This document shows, piece after piece, positions 17,470 through 25,876 of a stretch of DNA of 64,000 nucleotides. Below the pieces are notes generated by a model that did no database searches, was not told the origin of the DNA, and saw nothing but the letters and a program-made list of their open reading frames with translations. The first letter of the stretch is position 1; each line of letters opens with the position of its first letter. The stretch lies in assembly GCA_040216635.1 (NCBI GenBank), contig JAVJOU010000023.1, positions 75,533-139,532 of the forward strand, in the 5' to 3' direction. This DNA is from UBA1479 sp040216635. GTDB lineage: Bacteria > Pseudomonadota > Alphaproteobacteria > Rhodospirillales > Casp-alpha2. The translations under genes were made by a program, and so were the position numbers.

Positions 17470-18311
17470 GATTGATCCTCTGTGTCCTTGGTCGGGTCCT
17501 GCCAGTCGGGCATGGGCTTTTTCTCCAGAAACGCGCCGACGCCGCCCTGGGCGTCCGGGTGCAGCATGTTTTCGACGATGGTTTCCGTCGCCAGCGCATA
17601 GGCGGCGTCCAGGCCTTCCTCGATTTGCTTGTAGAACAGTTCCTTGCCGAACTGGATGGCGCGCGGTGATTGCCCGGCGATGGTCCGGGCCAGGTCTTCG
17701 GTCGCGCGGTCCAGGCGGTCGGGTGCAACGACGCGGTTGACCAGACCGTATTGCTGCGCCGTTTCGGCATCGATGAAGTCCCCGGTATAGAGCATTTCCA
17801 GTGCCTGCTTGCGCGGCAGATTGCGGGTCACGGCGACCATGGGGGTGGAACAGAACAGCCCAAGATTGATGCCCGAGGTTGCGAACCGGACATCCGCCGC
17901 CGCCACGGCAAGATCGCATTGCGCCACCAGCTGGCAGCCCGCCGCCGTGGCGATGCCGTGAACCCGGGCGATTACCGGCTGCGGAATGCGGGTCAGGGTG
18001 GTCATCATGCGGGAGCATTGCTTGAACAGGGATTCGAGCGGTTCACGGCCGTCCATGGCCTTCATTTCCTGAAGGTCGTGCCCGGCGCAGAAAGCCCGGC
18101 CGTTGGCGGCGATCACCACGACCTTGACCGAGCGGTCGTCGGCGATGGCATCAAGCTGGTCCTGCACGGTCCCCATAAGCTCCGTCGACAGGGCGTTGAA
18201 CTTATCCGGGCGGTTGAGGGTCAGCGTCGCGACGCCGTCGCGATCGTCGCGCAGCAGGACGCTCTCGTTATCAATTTGGGTATTGTCGGCTTGGGAATCG
18301 CGGTCGGCCAT
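17466..18311 (-). CDS. Enoyl-CoA hydratase/isomerase (crotonase family)
   Basis: 281 residues. Crotonase fold with the two oxyanion-hole segments: VIAANGRAFCAGHDLQEM (about 67-84) and RVHGIATAAGCQLVAQCDLA (about 115-134); the second catalytic acid position is in RFATSGINLGLF, where the usual Glu is replaced, so classical hydratase activity is not assured. Substrate unknown. First gene of a three-gene operon with the CoA-binding protein and MetY. The upstream intergenic region carries a LiuR-like palindrome shared with the divergent thioesterase, which suggests control with branched-chain amino acid or fatty acid catabolism. Confidence 0.88.
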   Translation of the reverse strand: MADRDSQADNTQIDNESVLLRDDRDGVATLTLNRPDKFNALSTELMGTVQDQLDAIADDRSVKVVVIAANGRAFCAGHDLQEMKAMDGREPLESLFKQCSRMMTTLTRIPQPVIARVHGIATAAGCQLVAQCDLAVAAADVRFATSGINLGLFCSTPMVAVTRNLPRKQALEMLYTGDFIDAETAQQYGLVNRVVAPDRLDRATEDLARTIAGQSPRAIQFGKELFYKQIEEGLDAAYALATETIVENMLHPDAQGGVGAFLEKKPMPDWQDPTKDTEDQS

Positions 18312-18432
18312 GGGTGGGGTTCCTCCGTTATCGTTTCTAAGGCCGGCGGGGCAGGGAAGGCAAGCTTGGCCGGGGGGCGGGTCGCGGAACCGCGATTATT
18401 CATGTTCGAGGCAGGTATGGGCCGGCCGCGCG

Positions 18433-18459
18433 TTGACGTTAACGTAAACGTAAATTACG
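18433..18459. promoter_or_regulatory. Candidate LiuR-type operator plus adjacent palindrome
   Basis: A 16-mer at 18433-18448 (TTGACGTTAACGTAAA) is palindromic except for one pair and resembles the motif described for the MerR-family regulator LiuR of branched-chain amino acid catabolism. A second perfect palindrome, CGTAAATTACG, follows at 18449-18459. Both lie between the divergent enoyl-CoA hydratase and thioesterase genes. The regulator itself is not in the window. Confidence 0.5.
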
Positions 18460-18494
18460 GTCAGCGCCCCCGCAACCCATGTCAGGGCCGTTCC

Positions 18495-18914
18495 ATGCCG
18501 GAAATCACTGTCGAAGACTTCAATACCATCATGGAAGAAGAACTTCCCTTTGCCCATGAGGTCGGCATGCGTGCCGCCGACATCGGGGACGGAGTGGCGA
18601 TTTTGCATATGCCGCCGAACGAAAGCCAGCTTCGCCCCGGCGGCACGGTGTCCGGTCCGGCCATGATGGCGCTTGCCGATGCGGCCATGTATGCGGCGCT
18701 GCTGAGCAAGATCGGGCCCGTGAAATTGGCGGTCACGACCAGTTTCAATGCCAACTTTCTATACCGTCCCGAACCGGTCAATCTGATCGCCGAAGCGGAA
18801 ATCATCAAGCTTGGCAAACGCTTGGCGGTGATCGAGGTGACGGTTCGTTCCGAAGGTTCCGACGCCGCTGTGGCCCATATGACGGGGACCTATTCGATCC
18901 CGCCCAGAACCTGA
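18495..18914 (+). CDS. PaaI-family hotdog thioesterase
   Basis: 139 residues from the ATG at 18495. Single hotdog domain: N-terminal helix, then RPGGTVSGPAMMALADAAMYAALL, where the Asp of the central helix (ADAA) is the probable catalytic acid, followed by the sheet (VTTSFNANFLYRP, HMTGTYSIPP). The family hydrolyses acyl- or phenylacetyl-type CoA thioesters. It diverges from an enoyl-CoA hydratase, and a LiuR-like operator lies between them, which supports a role in acyl-CoA turnover. Confidence 0.87.
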   Translation: MPEITVEDFNTIMEEELPFAHEVGMRAADIGDGVAILHMPPNESQLRPGGTVSGPAMMALADAAMYAALLSKIGPVKLAVTTSFNANFLYRPEPVNLIAEAEIIKLGKRLAVIEVTVRSEGSDAAVAHMTGTYSIPPRT

Positions 18915-18933
18915 TCCAGGGCTGTTGCTGAAA

Positions 18934-18957
18934 TACAGGGTATTATAATACCGTGTA
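18934..18957. promoter_or_regulatory. 24-bp near-perfect palindrome, unknown operator
   Basis: A perfect 14-bp core, GGTATTATAATACC (18939-18952), is extended by TACA and TGTA arms with one mismatched pair between. No T-run follows, so it is not an intrinsic terminator. It lies 33 nt upstream of the rplM -35 box and 20 nt after the thioesterase stop. It looks like a dimeric repressor site; the binding protein is unknown. Confidence 0.4.
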
Positions 18958-18989
18958 CGTAAGCATCAGAAAATGTTGCGGTTTTCCGC

Positions 18990-19017
18990 TTGACTTCGAA
19001 ACTTTCGATGGCATACT
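18990..19017 (+). promoter_or_regulatory. Probable sigma-70 promoter of rplM-rpsI
   Basis: A -35 box TTGACT at 18990-18995 and a -10 box CATACT at 19012-19017 with a 16-nt spacer, 75 nt before the rplM start codon. It is close to the alphaproteobacterial housekeeping consensus, and no other candidate in the gap is as good. Confidence 0.55.
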
Positions 19018-19092
19018 CCGCCGCCTTCGGCCCCCGTGCGCCCGGCGCATGGAATCTTGGGCCGCGAAAGAATGTTTAAGGAACCTGAACCG

Positions 19093-19557
19093 ATGAAAAC
19101 CTATTCCGCGAAACCGTCGGATGTCGAAAAGGGTTGGTACGTCGTGGATGCCGAAGGCCTGGTCCTCGGTCGTCTGGCTTCGGTCATTGCCTCGCGTCTG
19201 CGCGGCAAGCACAAGCCGATGTACACCCCGCATATCGACTGCGGCGATCACATCATCGTCATCAATGCCGAAAAGGTACGCCTGACCGGCAACAAGCTGA
19301 CGGACAAGAAATACCACTATCACACCGGCTATCCGGGTGGTCTCAAGACCCGCACGGCGGGCGGTATTCTGGGCGGCGCCCATCCCGAGCGCGTCGTCTA
19401 CAAGGCCGTCGAACGCATGATCAGCCGTAACCCGCTGGGCCGCGAGCAGATTAAGAAGCTGCACGTTTACGCCGGTACCGAACACCCCCATGCCGGTCAG
19501 CAGCCGCAGGTTCTGGACGTTGCCTCCATGAACCCGAAGAACAAAAGGAGCGCCTAA
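19093..19557 (+). CDS. rplM: 50S ribosomal protein L13
   Basis: 154 residues from the ATG at 19093 (MKTYSAKPSDVEKGWYVVDA); an in-frame ATG 57 nt earlier would add residues outside the family. Typical L13 segments are GRLASVIASRLRGKHKP, HIDCGDHIIVINAEKV and KLHVYAGTEHPHAGQQP. It is an early-assembling protein of the large subunit that contacts 23S rRNA. Directly followed by rpsI (3 nt), the conserved rplM-rpsI operon. Confidence 0.98.
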   Translation: MKTYSAKPSDVEKGWYVVDAEGLVLGRLASVIASRLRGKHKPMYTPHIDCGDHIIVINAEKVRLTGNKLTDKKYHYHTGYPGGLKTRTAGGILGGAHPERVVYKAVERMISRNPLGREQIKKLHVYAGTEHPHAGQQPQVLDVASMNPKNKRSA

Positions 19558-19560
19558 TCC

Positions 19561-20043
19561 ATGTCCGAAGAAGTGAAAACGCTTGAGGACCTCAAGGAAA
19601 TTACGGGTGCGCCGGACGTCGAAGAAGCCGCTCCTGCCGAGCCGGTGATCGACGAACATGGCCGCTCCTACGCCACGGGCCGCCGTAAGAACGCCGTCGC
19701 CCGCGTGTGGATCAAACCGGGGCCGGGCAAGATCACGGTCAACGGCCGGGATGCGGAACTGTATTTCGCACGTCCCGTGCTGCAGATGATGATCAAGCAG
19801 CCGTTCGAAACGGTCGAACGCCTGGGCCAGTACGATGTGTATTGCACGGTCAAGGGCGGTGGCCTTTCCGGCCAGGCCGGTGCGGTGCGCCACGGCATTT
19901 CCCGGGCACTGACCTATTTCGAGCCGACCTTGCGCGGCAAGCTGAAGTCGGGTGGGTTCCTGACCCGCGACAGCCGTGCCGTTGAACGTAAGAAGTTCGG
20001 CCGCCGCAAGGCCCGTCGTAGCTTCCAGTTCTCGAAGCGTTAA
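19561..20043 (+). CDS. rpsI: 30S ribosomal protein S9
   Basis: 160 residues. The core is ATGRRKNAVARVWIKPGPGK, then GLSGQAGAVRHGISRAL, with the C-terminal basic tail FGRRKARRSFQFSKR that reaches the ribosomal P-site tRNA. An acidic N-terminal extension of about 35 residues (EEVKTLEDLKEITGAP) precedes the core, as in several alphaproteobacterial S9 proteins. Second gene of the rplM-rpsI operon; an intrinsic terminator follows at 20165. Confidence 0.98.
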   Translation: MSEEVKTLEDLKEITGAPDVEEAAPAEPVIDEHGRSYATGRRKNAVARVWIKPGPGKITVNGRDAELYFARPVLQMMIKQPFETVERLGQYDVYCTVKGGGLSGQAGAVRHGISRALTYFEPTLRGKLKSGGFLTRDSRAVERKKFGRRKARRSFQFSKR

Positions 20044-20164
20044 GTCGCAAAACCCGAGCGGCGGTCCACTGCCGCGACGGTTGTTTTGCGCGAAACAAAA
20101 GCGCTACAGAGCGATGGGGATGGCCGGGTTGGCCATCGCCCGTCCACCCGGACACTATCGAAAG

Positions 20165-20194
20165 AGCCGCTTCCCAAAGGGGGGCGGCTTTTTT
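20165..20194 (+). terminator. Rho-independent terminator of rplM-rpsI
   Basis: A GC-rich stem (AGCCGC paired with GCGGCT, extended by CCC/GGG) closes a short loop and is followed immediately by six T residues at 20189-20194. It lies 121 nt after the rpsI stop. Confidence 0.8.
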
Positions 20195-20255
20195 CGTGCT
20201 GCTCTGTCGGGAAAAGCCGTTCCGCGCTACAATGGCCCCCCCTGGCAAAGGAGTG

Positions 20256-20858
20256 ATGGACATGCGACGGATACTGACAGCGGCGTTGGTTTTATGTGCG
20301 CTCACAGTCTCTGCAACACAGGTACGTGCCGCTACGGTCGGCGACAACGGCCTTCACACACAGCCGTGGTTCGCCGAAACCTTTCTGATCCTGGCAGAGG
20401 ACGCGGCCGAGGCCGCCGCCGACGGCAAGCGCGTCGCCATCATTTTCGAACAGAAGGGATGTCCGTACTGCCGCGAAATGCATGACGTGAACTTTGGCCA
20501 GGAAGAACTGACGGCATTCGTCAAAAAGAACTTCATGGTCGTTCAATTGGACATGTGGGGATCGCGCGAGGTCACGGACCTGGACGGCAAGGCCATGGAA
20601 GAACGGGAATTGGCCCGGCGCTGGCGGGTCAATTTCACGCCGACCATCGTGTTCCTGCCGACGCCCGAGGAAATCAAAGCGGGTGCGACCGAGGTCGCGC
20701 GCATGCCCGGCTATTTCAAGCCGTTCCATTTCCTGTCCATGTTCGAATATGTGCAGTCAGGGGCATATGCCAAGGAGGAGTTCCAAAACTTCCAACGCTT
20801 CCTGCAGCACAAGTTCGACGAAATGGAAAAGGCGGGCAAGAAGCCCAAGGTCTGGTAG
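20256..20858 (+). CDS. Periplasmic thioredoxin-like protein (SoxW-type)
   Basis: 200 residues from ATG 20256 with AAAGGAG upstream (a second ATG is at 20262). A signal peptide (RRILTAALVLCALTVSATQVRA, cleaved near residue 25) exports it. The mature part is a thioredoxin fold: IIFEQKGCPYCREMH carries the CPYC redox pair at C69 and C72, with the cis-proline segment NFTPTIVFLP. SoxW-type thioredoxins reduce periplasmic thiosulfate-oxidation proteins, but no sox genes are in the window, so a general periplasmic disulfide role is equally possible. Confidence 0.85.
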   Translation: MDMRRILTAALVLCALTVSATQVRAATVGDNGLHTQPWFAETFLILAEDAAEAAADGKRVAIIFEQKGCPYCREMHDVNFGQEELTAFVKKNFMVVQLDMWGSREVTDLDGKAMEERELARRWRVNFTPTIVFLPTPEEIKAGATEVARMPGYFKPFHFLSMFEYVQSGAYAKEEFQNFQRFLQHKFDEMEKAGKKPKVW

Positions 20859-20863
20859 CGGGG

Positions 20864-21889
20864 TTACGGCGTGCGGTCGAGGAAAGCCCGCAGCCTGTCG
20901 GCCCACAGATCGGCATCGATCATCGGCCCGGCATGGCCGTAGCGGGTTTTGATTTCGTGGAATTCGGCATCCACGCCCTTTGATTTCAACAGATCGACCG
21001 TCGGCTGTCCGAGCGCCACGTCGACGACGCTGTCCGTATCCGCCAACACGTTCAAAAGCGGGGCGATGATGTTCCCGGCCATGGGCGTGACGTCCGATCC
21101 GACACCGGCCTCGTACAATTTGTACAGCGAGTTGGCATCGAATTCCTTTGACCAGGCTTCGGCCCGTTTGCGGATTTCGGCGGCGGCCGTTTCGGCGCTG
21201 CCCAGGGTGTCGGCCAGATAATCGCCGATGCCGTAATTGGTCAGCCGTTCGATGCGCGCGGCGGCCAGTTCTTCGTAAACGGGTCCCGCGTCGGCATTGC
21301 CCTGGTAATGGCCGCCGTTCCAGCCGGCGCATTTGGCATAGCGGTCACGGATCGCCGCGACCTGATCCGGGGAGGTGGCGCGCTTGATGACGCCGGCGAT
21401 CGGCACCAATGCCCGCATGCGGTCCGGATGCGTGGCGCCCCAGCGAAAGGTCAGATGCCCGCCGTAGGAATACCCCATCACGGCCTTCAATTGGCCGATC
21501 CCCAGATGGTCGATCAGCAGGCGCTGGGCCTCGACCATGTCGGCGGTCGTGTATTTTGGAAAATCGGGTCCCCAAAGCCTGCCGGTCGCCGGATTGACCG
21601 TTGCCGGGCCCGAGGTCCCGTAGCTGGACCCCATCATGTTGGAGCAGACGACGAAGTACTTGTCCGTGTCCACGGCCTTGCCGGGGCCGATCAGGTTATG
21701 GGCCCAGCCGGTTTCGTCGCCGGCCGCATGGGGGAAGTTGGTATAGCCGTGACACAGCAGGATGGCGTTGTCCTTGGCGGCGTTGAGCGTGCCCCAGGTT
21801 TCGTAAGCAATGGTCAGATCGGGCAGAACTTCACCCGTGGACAGGGTGAAATCGCCAGCGGCGTAGGTCTGGGACGTGGGCAGCAGCAT
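20864..21889 (-). CDS. MetX-family alpha/beta hydrolase (homoserine acetyltransferase-like)
   Basis: 341 residues from ATG 21889. N-terminus FTLSTGEVLPDLTIAYETWGTLN and the NLIGPGKAVDTDKYFVVCSNMMGSS region are typical of the homoserine O-acetyltransferase superfamily. The nucleophile elbow is GYSYGG (Ser141) where true MetX has a GGSMGG-like motif, and the acid and His lie in DTDSVVD and YGHAGPMID. True MetX ends with a different His motif, so this is probably a diverged hydrolase or acyltransferase of unknown substrate rather than the methionine enzyme. It diverges from argC. Confidence 0.78.
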   Translation of the reverse strand: MLLPTSQTYAAGDFTLSTGEVLPDLTIAYETWGTLNAAKDNAILLCHGYTNFPHAAGDETGWAHNLIGPGKAVDTDKYFVVCSNMMGSSYGTSGPATVNPATGRLWGPDFPKYTTADMVEAQRLLIDHLGIGQLKAVMGYSYGGHLTFRWGATHPDRMRALVPIAGVIKRATSPDQVAAIRDRYAKCAGWNGGHYQGNADAGPVYEELAAARIERLTNYGIGDYLADTLGSAETAAAEIRKRAEAWSKEFDANSLYKLYEAGVGSDVTPMAGNIIAPLLNVLADTDSVVDVALGQPTVDLLKSKGVDAEFHEIKTRYGHAGPMIDADLWADRLRAFLDRTP

Positions 21890-22056
21890 GTTGGGGGCTT
21901 TCGAAAGATGGTGGGTCGATGCGAAAACACTAAACCCCGGCGGCCCGTCACGGCAATGCGCATTATTGCGTTCGTGCCCGGGGCCGCCTATACCCTGTCC
22001 ACCACCGGCGGATTCCCGCCGTGACCGGAAACAAAAAGGATACAAGGACCACGACC

Positions 22057-23028
22057 ATGACCGCCAAGGTGTTCATCGACGGTGAAGTAGGGACCACGGG
22101 CTTGCAGATCAGCGCGCGCCTGGACCGACGCGCCGACGTGGAACTCCTGCGTTTGCCGGACGAACACCGCAAGGATACGGCGGCCCGGGCCGACATGCTG
22201 AATGCGGCGGACGTGGCGATCCTGTGCCTGCCGGACGCGGCGGCCAAGGAATCGGTGACGTTGATCGAAAATAATTCGACCCGTGTGATCGATGCTTCGA
22301 CCGCGCACCGTACGGACGCGGGCTGGACCTATGGTTTCCCGGAACTGGACAAGGGCTATGAGGCCACGGTCGCGGGGGCGGCGCGCGTCGCCAACACGGG
22401 CTGCTATGCGGTGGCGTCGGTGGCGCTGCTGCATCCGTTGATTTCCGGCGGGCTTTTGCCCAAGGACTTCGCGGCCACGATCAATGCCGTTTCCGGGTAT
22501 TCCGGCGGCGGCCGGCAATTGATCGAAGCTTTCGAAGACCCCGGCGCGGAAGGCCATATCGAAGCCGCCGTGCGGGTTTATGCCCTGGGCCTTCAACACA
22601 AGCACGTGCCGGAAATCCATAAATACAGCGGCTTGACCCATGCCCCCATTTTCGTGCCGTCCGTGGCGCGCTATCGCCAGGGCATGATCGTGCAGATCCC
22701 GGTGCCGCTGTGGTCTTTGCCGGGCACGCCCACGGCCAAGGACCTGCACGCGGCGCTTGCCGATCATTACACGGGCCGCCGCTTCGTTTCGGTCGAAGGC
22801 TATGACGCGGGGCTTGGTCTGGGCCATCTGGAGCCTGAAGACCTGAACGGCACCAACGACCTGAAGCTCTATGTCTTCGCCAACGAAGCGGCGGGACAGG
22901 CCGTTTTGACGGCGCAGCTGGACAACCTGGGCAAGGGGGCGTCGGGGCAGGCGGTGCAATGCCTCAACCTAATGCTCGGGATCGACGAAGCCACGGGCCT
23001 GGATGCGCCCGCGGATTTGTTGAACTAG
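22057..23028 (+). CDS. argC: N-acetyl-gamma-glutamyl-phosphate reductase (type 2 ArgC)
   Basis: 323 residues from the ATG at 22057 (AAGGA 9 nt upstream). NADPH-dependent reduction of N-acetylglutamyl phosphate, third step of arginine synthesis. N-terminal Rossmann VFIDGEVGTTGLQI, catalytic Cys116 in VANTGCYAVASVALL, and a substrate His in LGLQHKHVPEIHKY. The short length and the missing insertions mark the type 2 subgroup found in many proteobacteria. The next gene begins 9 nt later on the same strand. Confidence 0.95.
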   Translation: MTAKVFIDGEVGTTGLQISARLDRRADVELLRLPDEHRKDTAARADMLNAADVAILCLPDAAAKESVTLIENNSTRVIDASTAHRTDAGWTYGFPELDKGYEATVAGAARVANTGCYAVASVALLHPLISGGLLPKDFAATINAVSGYSGGGRQLIEAFEDPGAEGHIEAAVRVYALGLQHKHVPEIHKYSGLTHAPIFVPSVARYRQGMIVQIPVPLWSLPGTPTAKDLHAALADHYTGRRFVSVEGYDAGLGLGHLEPEDLNGTNDLKLYVFANEAAGQAVLTAQLDNLGKGASGQAVQCLNLMLGIDEATGLDAPADLLN

Positions 23029-23037
23029 GCCCGGCGG

Positions 23038-23613
23038 GTGCGCTTCGATTACGTCGTTCTTGCGGTCGTTCTGATCTTCGTCATCGTCACCACCTATTAC
23101 GTCGTGGTCACCGGCATTTCACCCATGCCGTCGTCGCGCAAATCGCGCCGTAAAATTCGGGAAATCCTGAACTTGGCCGGAGTATGCTGCGTGGTCGACC
23201 TGGGCGCCGGTTGGGGAAATCTGGTGTTTTCCATCGCCAGCGTCATGCCCGATGCCGAGTTGATGGCCTACGAGATGTCGCCCTTTCCCTGGCTGATGAT
23301 GAAGACACGGCGCAAGCTGTTCGGCCCCCGCAATGTGACCGTCCAACGCCGTGATTTCCGCAAGGTGTCGCTGAAGGGGACGGATGCTGTCGTGTGCTAT
23401 TTGTACAGCGAGCTTCTGGAGCAAATACGGCCCAAATTGGAACGGGAACTGGCGCCCGGAACGCTGGTCGTCTCCAACGTGTTTGACATTCCAGGTTGGA
23501 CGCCCGTGGCCGTGCACAAGCTCTACGATTCACAATGTCCGCAGGTTTTCGTCTACCGCGTGCCGGAAAGGCCGGTCCCGGCTGTGATGCCCGGCCTGGG
23601 CATGGGGGCCTGA
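23038..23613 (+). CDS. Membrane-anchored class I SAM methyltransferase-like protein
   Basis: 191 residues with a GTG start at 23038, 9 nt after argC. The N-terminus is a single membrane segment (YVVLAVVLIFVIVTTYYVVV). Residues about 45-190 form a Rossmann methyltransferase domain, with the SAM motif VVDLGAGWGNLVFSIA and the acidic-loop region MAYEMSPF. A catalytic NPPY-type motif is not visible, so the target (protein, lipid or small molecule) is open. The argC linkage is probably positional only. Confidence 0.78.
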   Translation: MRFDYVVLAVVLIFVIVTTYYVVVTGISPMPSSRKSRRKIREILNLAGVCCVVDLGAGWGNLVFSIASVMPDAELMAYEMSPFPWLMMKTRRKLFGPRNVTVQRRDFRKVSLKGTDAVVCYLYSELLEQIRPKLERELAPGTLVVSNVFDIPGWTPVAVHKLYDSQCPQVFVYRVPERPVPAVMPGLGMGA

Positions 23614-23623
23614 CGGCCCGAAA

Positions 23624-25699
23624 TCAGACGTCGATGTCTTCGACGAATCGGGCGTGTTCCTGAATATAGGCGAAGCGCAATTCCGGCTTCTTGCCCATCA
23701 GGCTGTCGACCAGCTTGGCCGTTTTCCTGGCTTCTGTCTTGATCTCGGGGCCTTCGCCCGTGGGGATCGTCACGCGCAGCAGAACCCGCTTGTTCGGGTC
23801 CATGGTGGTTTCCTTCAACTGGGCCGGCGGCATTTCGCCCAGGCCCTTGAAGCGGCTGACGTCGACTTTGCCGCGGCCGTTGAATACGGTCTCCATCAAT
23901 TCGTCCTTATGGGCGTCGTCACGCGCATAGGCGGACTTGCCGCCCTGGCTGAGGCGGTAAAGCGGCGGCAGGGCAAGGTACAGATGCCCGGTTTCGACCA
24001 GTGTGGGCATTTCCTGGAAGAAGAACGTCATCAACAATGAAGCGATATGCGCGCCGTCCACATCGGCGTCGGTCATGATGATGACCTTCTCGTATCGCAG
24101 GTCGTCTTCCATGAACTGATCGCCGGTCCCGCAGCCAAGGGCTTCGATCAAATCCGACAGTTCTTGGTTGGCGCGCATCTTGTCGGCGGTGGCGCTGGCG
24201 ACGTTGAGGATCTTGCCGCGTAGGGGCAGCACGGCCTGGGTTTCGCGCAGGCGCGCCTGCTTGGCGGAACCGCCGGCCGAATCGCCCTCGACCAGAAAGA
24301 TTTCCGTGCCCTGGGATGTGTTGCGCGTGCAGTCGGACAGTTTGCCCGGCAGGCGCACGCGGCGGGTTGCCGATTGGCGTTTGGTTTCCTTGGCGGCACG
24401 GCGCTTAAGGCGCATTTCCGCGCGCTCGATGGCATGTTCCAGCAGGGCGTTGGCCTGGGCCGGATGGCCGGACAGCCAGTGGTCGAAATGGTCGCGCACG
24501 GCGGTTTCGACCAGCCGATGGGCCTCGGCATTGGACAGCTTGTCCTTGGTTTGGCCCTGGAACTGCGGGTCGGCGATGAACACGGACAGCATGATCGCGG
24601 CCCCGCCGGTGATGTCGTCGGCCTGGACCTTGGCGGCTTCCTTGTTCTTGACCAGTTCGCCATAGGCCCTAAGGCCCCGCGACAGGGCGGATTTCAGGCC
24701 CGTTTCATGGGTGCCGCCCTGGGCCGTGGGGATGGTGTTGCAATAAGACGAACTGAACCCTTCTTCGTCGAGCGGCCAGGCGATGGCCCATTCGGCCCGC
24801 CCGGTTCCGCCGTTGAGCTTGCTTTCGCCGACGAAGGCCTGATCGGTCAGGCATTTGCGGTTGTCGAGCATGGCCTTCAGATAGTCCCCGAGCCCGCCCG
24901 GGAAGTGGAAGGTCGCTTCTGCCGGGGTGGGATCGTCTGCCTTCAGAATTTTCGGATCGCACGACCAGCGAATTTCCACGCCCTTGAACAGATAGGCCTT
25001 GGAGCGCGCCATGCGGTGCAGAATCTGCGGTTTGAAGGTGCAGTTCGCGCCGAAAATCTCCGGGTCGGGGTAGAACACCACGGTGGTGCCGCGCCGGTTG
25101 TTGACCGCGCCCGCGTTCTCCAATTTCGAGGTCGGCTGACCTTGTTCATAGGTCTGACGCCAGAGTTTCTTGTCGCGCGCGACTTCGATGATCAGCGACG
25201 AGGACAGGGCGTTGACCACGGACAGGCCGACCCCGTGCAGACCGCCTGATGTTTCATAGTTCTTGCCGGAAAACTTGCCGCCCGAATGAAGCGTCGTGAG
25301 GATGACCTCAAGGGCGGACTTGTCCTTGAACTTGGGATGGGGGTCCACGGGGATGCCGCGGCCGTTGTCCCGCACGGTAAGCGAGCCGTCCTCGCCGAGC
25401 GCGACCTCGATACGCGAGGCATGACCCGCCACGGCTTCGTCCATGGAGTTGTCCAGGATTTCCGCTGCCAAATGGTGCAGGGCGCGCTCGTCCGTGCCGC
25501 CGATGTACATGCCGGGGCGGCGGCGGACGGGCTCCAGGCCTTCCAGAACCTCGATGTCCTTGGCCGTATAATCGCCATCGGCTGCGGGGGCGGCTTTTTT
25601 CGTGGACTTGGCAGCGGCCGGGGTCTTCGCGGGCGCGGCTTTGGCCGGCGCCTTAACCGGTTGCTTTTTGTCTTCGGCGTGTTGAAATAGGTCGCTCAT
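23624..25699 (-). CDS. parE: DNA topoisomerase IV subunit B
   Basis: 691 residues from the ATG at 25699. GHKL ATPase: RRRPGMYIGGTDERALHHL, AEILDNSMDEAVAGH and the lid GGLHGVGLSVVNAL; transducer domain; then TOPRIM with FLVEGDSAGGSAKQ and MTDADVDGAHIASLL, and the C-terminal PANKRV-like tail (DPNKRVLLRV). With ParC it decatenates chromosomes and relaxes supercoils. Unusual: an Ala/Lys/Pro-rich, probably disordered N-terminal extension of about 35 residues (KAPAKAAPAKTPAAAKSTKK). It is ParE rather than GyrB because it lacks GyrB-size features and has the ParE pattern around residue 45. Confidence 0.95.
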   Translation of the reverse strand: MSDLFQHAEDKKQPVKAPAKAAPAKTPAAAKSTKKAAPAADGDYTAKDIEVLEGLEPVRRRPGMYIGGTDERALHHLAAEILDNSMDEAVAGHASRIEVALGEDGSLTVRDNGRGIPVDPHPKFKDKSALEVILTTLHSGGKFSGKNYETSGGLHGVGLSVVNALSSSLIIEVARDKKLWRQTYEQGQPTSKLENAGAVNNRRGTTVVFYPDPEIFGANCTFKPQILHRMARSKAYLFKGVEIRWSCDPKILKADDPTPAEATFHFPGGLGDYLKAMLDNRKCLTDQAFVGESKLNGGTGRAEWAIAWPLDEEGFSSSYCNTIPTAQGGTHETGLKSALSRGLRAYGELVKNKEAAKVQADDITGGAAIMLSVFIADPQFQGQTKDKLSNAEAHRLVETAVRDHFDHWLSGHPAQANALLEHAIERAEMRLKRRAAKETKRQSATRRVRLPGKLSDCTRNTSQGTEIFLVEGDSAGGSAKQARLRETQAVLPLRGKILNVASATADKMRANQELSDLIEALGCGTGDQFMEDDLRYEKVIIMTDADVDGAHIASLLMTFFFQEMPTLVETGHLYLALPPLYRLSQGGKSAYARDDAHKDELMETVFNGRGKVDVSRFKGLGEMPPAQLKETTMDPNKRVLLRVTIPTGEGPEIKTEARKTAKLVDSLMGKKPELRFAYIQEHARFVEDIDV

Positions 25700-25876
25700 T
25701 CCGTATCCCGCCCATGTCTTATGGGGCGTTGTTTTGTTTGTTTTTCGTATCCCGGCCGGGCGACCATGCACTGGTCCCGACGCTTCCCAAGCTATACCAT
25801 GATGGGGTAGGGGGGATGCAATGAATTACCATATATTGTGCTGAATTCCCTATCTCAGGAACAGGAACCTTTTGTC

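Noticed and set aside
16954..18018. A 354-residue frame covering CoA-binding protein and part of the hydratase
   Set aside because: The upstream part is the hydratase gene read in another phase; the real start is the GTG at 17469.
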